A stretch of DNA of 64,000 nt from Myotis daubentonii. Lineage: Eukaryota > Chordata > Mammalia > Chiroptera > Vespertilionidae. Location: positions 86,936,641 to 87,000,640 of the forward strand of contig NC_081846.1 in NCBI RefSeq assembly GCF_963259705.1, read 5' to 3'. The notes under the pieces are model-generated. The model ran no database searches. It saw only the letters and a program-made list of their open reading frames with translations, and was not told where the DNA came from. Every line of letters begins with the position of its first letter. Within the stretch, counting starts at the first letter, position 1. The translations under genes and the position numbers were made by a program. Positions 54,851-64,000 of this stretch are shown here, piece by piece.

Positions 54851-55803
54851 TACTGAACAAGTCAGGCAGATGAGCAACAAGGGTGAATAAGATGGGGTTC
54901 CCACCCCCAGAGGCTCCTCCCCATGTCAAGCCTGTCCCCACCTGGAACCCCAGCCTTGACAAGCAGCCACCTCTCGTGCTTCCAAGCTGCCCTGCCCCCC
55001 TGCCCCCAGCCCCCACTCCTCCATATGCATCTTGGTTCTGGTGGGAACTCCTGAGTAGGAGCCAAGGGGGCTCCCTCTGCACTCTCCTCACCCACTGGGC
55101 CTGTTCCAAGACCACAGTCCTGCTGCTAGGAGCCCTGCTCTTCCCTGGCTGGAGGGAACCCCAGGTGACACCCACCTTAGGCTGAATGGCAGGGAGAGAG
55201 GCAGACTCCCCTGAGCCAGCAGAAGTGGGGGAGCCCTCATCTCCAGGAAGGTGAGCAATAGCTGCAAGGTCCCTGGGAGGGGAGGGTCACATGGAAGCCA
55301 ACTCAAGAGGGATGACGCTCACTGGGCAAGGGGTAGATCGAGGACCTCTAGTCCCTATTCCCTGGATGGCCAGGTGAGGGGGCCCTGGGCCCACCTCGCT
55401 TCTGGAGAAGGCCTTGGGGAGCTGTAGGGCTTGTTGCAGCCAGTACCCACATCACCAAACCACACAGCTCTGGGGTAATCCCAGGCAATGCAGCCCCAAC
55501 ACTTTGGAAGCTTTGGTTTCTCCACTGGGTATGAGGCCGCCTGAATCTAATCTCTGGCTCACAAAGAGGTCAAAGGGGCTGAAGCATGTGGAGACAGGGG
55601 CTCAGGGAGGATGCCGCTGCTGCAACGGGCAGAAACCCAATCAAAATGGTGTTGAAGAAAGGTTCACATCACAAGAAATCTTGAGGAAGACAGCACCAGG
55701 GTTTGATTAATTTAGTGATTCATGGACCCCAGCGCTTCCTGTGGGTCCCTTGGGATGTTAGCTTTGTCCTCAGATGAGCTCCCCTCATGGTTTCATGATG
55801 GCT

Positions 55804-55906
55804 GCCCAGGTCCCGGGTGTCTGCCTTCGGCCGGAGGGAACCTGGTGCTGGCAGATGAGAGAAGGAAAGCCTACTCTTGCACAAATTTCATGCATTGGGC
55901 GTCTAG
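55804..55906 (+). mobile_element. Helitron 3' fragment created by the duplication
   Basis: This is the last 103 bp of the element at 51191-51377, including the hairpin and CTAG end. It lacks the 5' TC end, so it is a by-product of the duplication and not a separate insertion. Confidence 0.92.
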
Positions 55907-56961
55907 TTCTATATGATGTGGTCAGGAAAGGCCTCTCTGAGGAGACAGTGGAAGCCAGAGATGTTCATGAAATGAGGGCATGAGCCACATGGCTGCGGGG
56001 AAAGACTACCCCAGACAAGGAGACGGCAAGGGCCAAGTTCCCGAGGTGGGAGTTGCAGGGTGGCCGTGTGCCCCACGGGGGGGCGGGGGGGGGGCAGGGA
56101 AGTGTGGAGGAGCAGATCATGAAGCTTGTGGGAGCCACGGGGGAGGGGCAGGCTTTCTTCGGAGTGTGGGTGGAAGTCTTTGATGGATGGTCTTGATGCA
56201 GAAGGTGTGTGGGAGGAGGGGGGTGAGTGGGTGTGTATTTCTTTTCTCTGTCAGTGTTTCAATGTGGGTGCAGTGGGGCCCATCCCAGGCCTCACTCCTC
56301 ACACTCATTTTCATCTCTATGATCTTAATCGCCACCAACCAACACGCAGTGGTGCACTTGGCACGGTGTGGGCCCTCCACGAGCACCTGAGAGTGACCCT
56401 GTTAGCTCCTCCCCACATCCTGGTCCCAGCCAGTGTCTCCAGTGACCTCTGATCCATCAGCACCTCACAGATAACATGCCCCACTATAAATCCGTCCCTC
56501 CCTCCCCCCTCTCTAGAGATTATGGAAATGGACGCTAGCCCCTGATGGCCATGGAGGCCACATCGAGGAACAGCAAGCATGCCACCACCTGGACCAGGAG
56601 GAGGCCGGGCCAGAGGAGGCTGTTCCGTTGGCTTGGAGATGGACAGGTGAGCCAGATGGAGGTGTGGCCAACGCCCTGCTGCGGGCCAGGAGGGCGTGCT
56701 GAGTTTGCGAGGGATGAGGAGGGAGCCCTGAGCCCACCCAAGAGGCAGAGGGAGCTGGCAGGGATGGCCCAGTCCTGGGCCCTGAGGCTGATCCCCAAGA
56801 GAGAGGCAGCAGGAAGGTGGTCAAGGAGGACTGCCGTGGAAAGAGGAGCAAGAGGGGCTGCCCAGAGAGGGAGGGGGGACTCAGAAAAGTGCGGACACAG
56901 AAAGTGACTCCATGACATCACTCACACCATCATGACTTCACATGTAGGGAGGATTCTATTC

Positions 56962-57410
56962 TCACCAATGCCATGGGTGAGTGCACACACATATGCATAA
57001 CACATGCACAGACCACAGACATAATACACACATCGCAGACCTATAATACCAATACCATGGGTGTATGTGCACACACATGCATAACACACGCACAGACCAC
57101 AGACAATACACACACTACAGACCTATACATACCCCCCACACAGACACCCACACACACACCACAGACACTATACATACCCCCCACACAGACTAAACATACA
57201 CACACCACAGACACTACATACCCACACACACATCACCCATGCACACACTATGGTATGTGGAGTCACACATAACATACACTACACACACAGACTCATTTAT
57301 ACTACACCACATATACCACAATTATATATGTACCACATCTACCACGGATATAAACTTGCCATCCACATGCACACCACCCAGACATACACCCACAGACCCA
57401 CAGACACACA
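56962..57410 (+). repeat. CA-rich degenerate array, unit B
   Basis: Identical by eye to 52432-52880. Confidence 0.9.
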
Positions 57411-57680
57411 CCAATGACCCCAGATCCCACCAGGGACAGCCCCCCTGCCCTGGGTCCCTCTCTTCACTGGCTTCTCCGGGGTCGGAGGCCCAGGGTTCCT
57501 CAGGGGCCACGCTCACCGATGAGGACTGGGGCCCCAGAGGCCGTGCTGGAGCCCGAGGCCAGGCTGTCTGCCAGAAGCTGCATGTGGGGCCAGGCCTGCC
57601 TGTCACTGGGACTGTGGGAAGCAGAACCGCAGGGTCCCCATCAGGGTCGGCGAGCAGGCAGCTGGAGGGTCTTTGTGCTG

Positions 57681-57762
57681 GTCCCCACAGGTCACGCTCT
57701 CCCGTCCCCACAGGTCACACTCTTCCGCCCTCACAGGTCACACCCGCCCGCCCTCACAGGTC
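57681..57762 (+). repeat. 23-bp minisatellite, unit B
   Basis: Identical by eye to 53151-53232, with the same unit count. Confidence 0.9.
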
Positions 57763-59119
57763 TGTCATGGTGCCTGCACACACCCCCACCTCCTTCCACG
57801 GGCTTTCCCGCGTTTTTGGCCGTGGTTCCTATTTGGAATCTAAGTGGGGAGAACGAGGTTATACACTAAAGCAGAGGGGGAAAGGGGACAGGAAGAGGGA
57901 GCAGGAGAAGGGCCGGGCCTAGGGCACACGTCTTACCTTTACCCTCCATCTGTCCCAGGAGAGAGCTGTTGTTGCTCTGATCCCACAGGTGACAAAACCA
58001 AGGCCCTGAATGGTGCTGTGCCCTCCCCCTGCAGAGGTCACAAAGCTAATGGCCCACTGGGATCCATCCCTAGCCCTCTCTGTGTACCACGTGATCCCTC
58101 TCAGGACTGCAGGCCAACACTGGGCTCAGGAGCAGGCTGACCTGAGTCCCCCCACCCCCCGGTCCCCTGCATCAGCCATCCACTCTGCAGGCAGCATGGC
58201 CCCGTCCCACTGTGAGCTTGGCGGGTCAGGGCAGGTGCCAGCTCCACAGGGACTCCAGCCAGGCCTCTGCTCTCCCTCTGGGCCTCTTTTCATTTCTTAT
58301 TAACTGCTTTCCTTAAGGAGTGCCAAACTAACGCTTCCTGTGACTCAGGCATCAGTCCTCCGCCAGGGAGGGAGCAGGCAGCAGCAGAGGAATCAGGTTA
58401 GGCCCTTCCTGGGAGACTTGGCCGGGGTGCGGGGGGTGTCACCTGGGGAGCAAGAGCCAGGCCAGCTCCTGAGGACTGGAAGCTGGAGCTCAGGGTGACC
58501 CGGGCAGGGCAGGCACAGGTGCCTGGCGGGTGCCAAGGCATGAGAGGGAGGGATGTGGGACTGGGAAGCCCCCCACGCAGGCCGGTGCGCTCCCTGCTGT
58601 CCCCAGCTGGTGTCCATCATCTCCCAGGAGGAGGTCACGTGGAGAGGAGCACCCGGGAATGAGCTGGAGGTAGAGCTCAGGCTCTGGCCAGACAGACAGG
58701 GTGAGAGGTGGGGGGAAGGAGCGAGGCAGGAAGGCCCTGGACATCAGAAATCACCACCACAGTAATTGCAGGAGTGGGCGCCTGCGAGTGGTGGCTGTCA
58801 CCTGGTCTCAGCGCGCTGCAGTCTCCTGTCCACAGGCGTCCTTTGTCCCAGGTGCAGACAGTCTGTTTAGATCTAGGACTAATTCTGACCGTCCTCAGAA
58901 AAGGATCCCAGTTCTTCAGTCTAACATTCTGGAGCCCAGGACCACCCAACCATCTCCCCAGACCCCAGGCCGCAGACCACAGGGCCCAGGGGCCAGCTCC
59001 TCCCCTTGCTCTTCAACATCACCTGCCGTGGGCCCCTCAGGACTTCCCAGACATGCAGACTTGCCTCTGTCTGGCTGCTTCTTCCCCCAGACCACCTCTT
59101 GCAGAGCACTGCACCTCCA

Positions 59120-59380
59120 ACTCCGCTCATCCTTCTGGCTCTGCCCTTGGCAAGGTACTCCTTAACACCCCAAACTTCTACATACCCCCACAGTCAGCTG
59201 GTTTGTCAATCTGTTATTTAGCTCCTGGTTTATGTCTATCCTCCCAACCTGCTCGTAAGGGCCCAGGTCAGAGGTCAAGAACATTGTTTGTCCTACTTAG
59301 CACTTAATCGCTTTGCCCAACACTAGGTGGTACAATGAATGAATGAATGAGTGCACCCACTGGACACACACCTGAGCACC
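59120..59380 (+). repeat. L2 3' end, unit B
   Basis: The duplicate of 54590-54850. Confidence 0.55.
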
Positions 59381-60554
59381 TACTGAACAAGTCAGGCAGA
59401 TGAGCAACAAGGGTGAATAAGATGGGGTTCCCACCCCCAGAGGCTCCTCCCCATGTCAAGCCTGTCCCCACCTGGAACCCCAGCCTTGACAAGCAGCCAC
59501 CTCTCGTGCTTCCAAGCTGCCCTGCCCCCCTGCCCCCAGCCCCCACTCCTCCATATGCATCTTGGTTCTGGTGGGAACTCCTGAGTAGGAGCCAAGGGGG
59601 CTCCCTCTGCACTCTCCTCACCCACTGGGCCTGTTCCAAGACCACAGTCCTGCTGCTAGGAGCCCTGCTCTTCCCTGGCTGGAGGGAACCCCAGGTGACA
59701 CCCACCTTAGGCTGAATGGCAGGGAGAGAGGCAGACTCCCCTGAGCCAGCAGAAGTGGGGGAGCCCTCATCTCCAGGAAGGTGAGCAATAGCTGCAAGGT
59801 CCCTGGGAGGGGAGGGTCACATGGAAGCCAACTCAAGAGGGATGACGCTCACTGGGCAAGGGGTAGATCGAGGACCTCTAGTCCCTATTCCCTGGATGGC
59901 CAGGTGAGGGGGCCCTGGGCCCACCTCGCTTCTGGAGAAGGCCTTGGGGAGCTGTAGGGCTTGTTGCAGCCAGTACCCACATCACCAAACCACACAGCTC
60001 TGGGGTAATCCCAGGCAATGCAGCCCCAACACTTTGGAAGCTTTGGTTTCTCCACTGGGTATGAGGCCGCCTGAATCTAATCTCTGGCTCACAAAGAGGT
60101 CAAAGGGGCTGAAGCATGTGGAGACAGGGGCTCAGGGAGGATGCCGCTGCTGCAACGGGCAGAAACCCAATCAAAATGGTGTTGAAGAAAGGTTCACATC
60201 ACAAGAAATCTTGAGGAAGACAGCACCAGGGTTTGATTAATTTAGTGATTCATGGACCCCAGCGCTTCCTGTGGGTCCCTTGGGATGTTAGCTTTGTCCT
60301 CAGATGAGCTCCCCTCATGGTTTCATGATGGCTGCCCAGTTCCAGGTGTGTCCGCAGACCCAGCACCACTGAAGGTGGGAGTATACTTTGTGTCCCCTAA
60401 TCAGTGGGAAACCCTTCCCCAACCTCCTCTCTTAGCTCATTTCCTCTCACATCCTATTGGCCAGAATTGTGCCACATGCCTGCTTCTAAACCAATCACAG
60501 ACAAGGAGCTTGGAAGGACCATGTTTGGCTTAGAATAGTTAGGATGTAAAGGTG

Positions 60555-60792
60555 AAGGCTTTAAGAAAAACAAACAAACAAAAACCCTCATAGACATTAT
60601 TTGCCAGAGGGAAAAGGGGTTGGGGGAGGTAGAAGAGGGTGTGTGCGTGCGGGGTGGGGTTGGGGGGTAAATTGTGATGGAAGGAGACTTGACATGGCGT
60701 GGTGAATTATAGAATTGTATACCTGAAGCCTATATAATTTTATTAACCAATGTCACCCCAATAAATTCAATAAAAAGTAAAAAAGAATAAAT
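60555..60792 (+). mobile_element. Young-type L1 3' end, 5' truncated
   Basis: 'ttgccagagggaaaaggggt', 'ggaggtagaagagggtg', 'gatggaaggagacttgac', then atagaattgtatacctgaag, 'ttattaaccaatgtcacccc' and aataaattcaataaaaagt. This is the 3' UTR and tail I associate with recent bat/laurasiatherian L1s. About 240 bp remain. Confidence 0.7.
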
Positions 60793-61122
60793 GGTAGTCT
60801 AATCACTTTCAGTGCTTCTCAATTTCTTCAATTGCTTAATATTTAGACATGTTTTAGATCACTTGGTTCTGCCTGAGAGCTCATGTACAGATCACATTGG
60901 CTTTGTGCCACACATGGGGCTCCTGTGGACATACAGAAAGTTGGCTCCAGAACTTGGATTCTTGTAGTTGAGAGAATGACATGGCCATCCATCGTCTCCT
61001 CTAGCCCTACCAGATCTTATTAATATATTTATCTAATGACACTTCTCTGTAGTATAAATTTCCTGTAGCTCTTTCATTTTAAAAAAGAACTTTAAATAAA
61101 TTTTAGGTTGACAAAAACAAAC

Positions 61123-61265
61123 AGAAGAAGGAGGAGGAGGAGGAGAAGGAGGAGAAGGAGAAGGAGAAAGAGGAGAAGGAGAAGAAGAAGAAGAAGAAGA
61201 AGAAGAAGAAGAAGAAGAAGAAGAAGAAGAAGAAGAAGAAGAAGAAGAAGAAGAAGAAGAAGAAG
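61123..61265 (+). repeat. (GGA/GAA)n homopurine tract, 143 bp
   Basis: A mixed GGA/GAA half (61123-61180) is followed by about 28 uninterrupted GAA units (61181-61265). The strand is entirely purine. It could form triplex (H-)DNA and is probably length-unstable. The Arg/Lys-rich 80-codon frame is a repeat translation. Confidence 0.96.
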
Positions 61266-61269
61266 ACTA

Positions 61270-63870
61270 GTATTTACCTTAAAACCCTGGGTGGAATGTG
61301 TGTGGACACCAGCAAATCCAAGTCTTCCTGGTGAAGAAGAGGGCTCTTAAAGGCCTGGCCCCCAGGGCAGAGAGCACAGGGAGGGGCTGCAGAACCACCA
61401 TGTGCCAGGACCTATAGGCCCCAAGCACGCTGAGTCCAAGGAAGACTTGAAATCCAGCCCTTATCTTGGCCCTCGGGTTCCACAGCAACACACACCTGTG
61501 ACCACACTGGCCTGTAGAACATGGCAGTGCGGGAGCCCCTGCTGGGCCAGGGCTGCACATTGACAGCCGAGGGGGCCTGTGACCCAGACACACTGGACCC
61601 CTCACCCTCTGGACTGATGCTTATGGGCGAGGAGCATAGGGCCTTCTCATCGGCTGGGGCTCCTTAAACATTCGCCGGAGCGCCCGCAGGAGGGAAGAAG
61701 TCCTGGCAGACGAGACTGGCCTCAGCTCGGAAGCCAGGGCCTCCGCCTCTCTGGAAGCACTTAGCGCAAGCAGCTGCGGGCCTCCCGGCTCCCCCCAAAG
61801 ACAGGAGCACCCCCAGAGGCCAGTGAGGCAGAAGCCCCGCCCTCTGGGACCGCAACCGCCTCCTGCCAGGAAAGCGGGAGGTGACAGGCCAGAGGCTTCC
61901 CTGCTACTCCCCGGCGGCCCTCACAGGCCGGCAGGCATGTCTGCACGGGAAGAGGCAGAAGCGGGTCCCCCAAGGTCATATTTCCCCACATCGTTAGTTG
62001 CTGTGGGTGGAAAGTCAAACGCGACCCTTGAGTGGAAGGTGGCGTGTGGAGAAATCTGTTCCCGTTTACAGCCAGTTCTCCCTGTCTTGTCATCTGCTCT
62101 TAGCTCATTTCCTTTGATTTTTAACAGGAGCCCAGGAAGGCAGTAGAACAGCCCAGAGGCCCTGAGTGATGCAGCCCACAGGGAGTTCCGGGTCCACAGG
62201 CAGAGGGACCGAGCAAGCCTGGAAGCCCAAGTGCTTTGTAATTAATTTTAAAATTCATTTTTCATATTTGAGTTCATTTGATTCACTTCACAGTCTGTGA
62301 GACGGTCGACCCAGGGATGTTTATGCCCATTTGACAGCGATGGACCTGAGGTTAGAACCCTCCACGCTGGGCTGCGGGACGGCACCCTTCCTGACGCTCC
62401 CATGGTGAGCACCCTGCACTGGGGCGTCCTGCCCTCTGTCCTGGTCCCCAAACGCCCCATTGTCGGACCTGTTTCCTGAGGGACCAGCAAAGCTGGCTGC
62501 CGCACTCTTGGTTATTAGCGATGCTTTAATTTAGCTGCACTGCCATGTTTGCAATGTAAGACTGTGGCTGGTGTTTAGCCCTATATTCGTAGAGATTAGC
62601 AGAGGTGAGGTGACCTTGGCTTTCCTCTTGCTCGGGAGCCCTCGCCCCCACCCTCATCCTCGCCCTCGCCCTCGCCCTCCCCGCCGGGCCCACAAGGAGG
62701 GCGGTCCGCTGAAGCTGCCATGTTCTATCCGCATCCTTAAGCCACTGGACCTGGGACAAAGCCCATTATTCCAAAGGGACAAAACCTGCCTCTAGTTCAC
62801 GCCACTGTGCTGCGTCTGGCTGGGCTGGCAGGGAAGACAGTGTCAGCCCTCAAGGGCCTCGGTCTCTCTCCGTGCCATGCCCCGTGCTCCCGCCTTTAAG
62901 ACCCAGCCAAAGCCCATCCCCATCCCCATCCCAGGCCTCCCCTAATGACAATCACCCTCTCTCCTGGACCCCCGTGGCCAGCTCAGGATGTGCATTCCCA
63001 CCCATTTGCAGAAAGCCCTGGGCATGTACCTCCAGATGGGGCCTTTCTCTGGGCCCCTCGCCCTGCAGGAGCCCCTGACCAGCTCCCCTGGCCTGGCCAC
63101 TAACCCGTGCCCACGATCACCTGCCCACACCGCTCTTCGCCTGTGTCCATCCAGGAGTCATCGGGGAAGCCCAGCCCCACACCCGGTCACCACCTTCTGT
63201 CTTCTCGGCCCCCACTGCCTCCCTCACGGGGTGGGGGTGGGGCGTTGCTACACCCTCAGCCTCTGCCTTCCCCCTCCCCCTTCCCAATTTGCTTCTCCCT
63301 GGGAGGAAAGGCCATTCTAGAGGCAACCCGCCCCTGATGAGCCTGTCTGCTTTGCCTCCAAAACAAAGTCCAGACCCTGCCGACCAGAAGGCTCATCTCC
63401 CTGCACTGACCCAGCTCCCACCTTCCTGCTCCTGACGGCTCCTCCCTTGTACTTCACCTTTACACTCCACCTGCTCACCTGCTCGTACTGCTCTCTCCTG
63501 GCGCGTGCCTTGGCTCTGCTGTTCCCGATGGCTCCCGTTTCTTCTCTCCCTGCTTCCCTCTGCCCTTCAACCTAGCCGAGGCCTCTCCTCCTGCAGCACA
63601 AGGTCCCAGTTACCCTGCCCCTTCATCCCAGGCGTGCTCACCGCTCTCCTGGCCCTGATGACACCATGTGCTCTGTGTCTGTGGCGTGTCTGCCTCACCT
63701 GACAGTGGGCTCCTGAGGACAGCAGACTTCTGATGCACCTTCGCACGGCTGTGTCTGGCCCGGTGCTTGTGCACAGCGGCTGCTCTGCGTGCAGATTTGT
63801 CTGAAAACACACCCAGAACCAGCAGGCCCTGGGGAGCTCATGCAAAGGCCCACCCAGGACATCGGGAGCA
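61270..63870. other. Unique sequence, no gene seen
   Basis: Mostly GC-rich. AT-motif patches at about 62235-62300 (gtaattaattttaaaattc) and 62505-62620 look like candidate conserved noncoding DNA. A short CGCCCT-type repeat lies at about 62643-62690. No exon is recognised. Confidence 0.4.
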
Positions 63871-63879
63871 GCACCAAGC

Positions 63880-63990
63880 CCTGGCACAAGCAGTTCGAAC
63901 CCCGATTCTGCCTCTTGATCCCTGTGTGACCTTAGGCAAACCACATAATCTCTCTGAACCTCCATTTCTTAATCTTCATAAAAGGAAAAG
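63880..63990 (+). repeat. MIR SINE, running off the window
   Basis: 'cgaaccccgattctgcct', gtgtgaccttaggcaaacca and 'ctctctgaacctccatttct' are sense MIR, ending in an A/G-rich stretch at the window edge. Confidence 0.75.
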
Positions 63991-64000
63991 GAGGAGACTT

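Larger units (their letters stand above)
51275..55803 (+). repeat. 4.53-kb tandem duplication, unit A (4529 bp)
   Basis: The unit is repeated immediately downstream (55804-60333). Reading both copies line by line I found one difference: nine Gs at 51556-51564 here and ten Gs at 56085-56094 in unit B. The left junction reads gaagcccaggtcccggg. The unit carries the 3' 103 bp of the Helitron, unique sequence, a CA-rich block (52432-52880), a 23-bp minisatellite (53151-53232) and an L2 3' end (54590-54850). No gene is recognised in it; the 227- and 199-codon frames have no domain and lie partly over repeats. Confidence 0.97.
55804..60333 (+). repeat. 4.53-kb tandem duplication, unit B (4530 bp)
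   Basis: A head-to-tail copy of 51275-55803. The central junction reads ggctgcccaggtcccggg and the right junction reads ggctgcccagttccagg. GCCCAG is common to all three junctions (51275, 55804, 60334), so six bases of microhomology mark the breakpoints. There is no gap or N between the units. Confidence 0.97.

Noticed and set aside
51275..60333. The duplication as a satellite or higher-order repeat array
   Set aside because: There are only two units, both ends have simple microhomology, and the unit is ordinary unique DNA with mixed old repeats.
61108..61350. An Arg/Lys-rich 80-codon frame
   Set aside because: It is a translation of the GGA/GAA microsatellite.

Overview
The window looks like nuclear DNA from a vesper bat (Vespertilionidae). 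The diagnosis rests on mobile elements. There are five substantial tRNA-headed VES-type SINEs and one SINE fragment. There is one non-autonomous Helitron of the HeliBat kind (51191-51377, inserted between A and T, with a 3' hairpin and a CTAG end). There are also two 212-bp SPIN-like hAT elements, two ~215-bp hAT elements of another family and one 281-bp TA-flanked Tigger/pogo-like MITE. Much older mammalian layers (MIR, L2, MER20, degraded L1) lie underneath. Genus and chromosome cannot be told from the sequence. Family names come from memory of published consensus sequences; no search was run.

I find no protein-coding gene I can defend. All longer open frames are microsatellite or minisatellite translations, transposon remnants, or frames kept open by high GC. 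Nothing has a recognisable domain together with a splice or start context, so the window is best read as intergenic or deep intronic.

Layout. 1-14 kb: GC-rich unique sequence with MIR/L2 remnants, an 11-unit 33-bp minisatellite (3116-3473), a VES SINE (4864-5092), CA/TG tracts and two G-rich tandem arrays. 14-23 kb: two SPIN-like elements and a long antisense L1 (20250-22605) broken by one SPIN copy and by the Tigger-like MITE. 23.9-24.7 kb and 32.7-33.4 kb: two CpG-island-like stretches. 28-37 kb: an AT-richer block dense in L1 remnants, two hAT elements and a SINE cluster with its own short duplication. 37-49 kb: mostly unique sequence, a 540-bp CACACTCA-rich block, a possible L1 5' end and a TTCCC array. 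51.2-60.3 kb: an almost perfect 4.53-kb tandem duplication. 60.3-64 kb: a young L1 3' end, a 143-bp GAA/GGA homopurine tract and unique sequence.

The most notable structure is the tandem duplication. Units 51275-55803 and 55804-60333 differ, as far as I can read, by one G in a poly-G run. The left breakpoint lies inside the Helitron, and all three junctions share the hexamer GCCCAG. It is either a very recent (possibly polymorphic) microhomology-mediated duplication or an assembly duplication; junction-spanning reads would decide.
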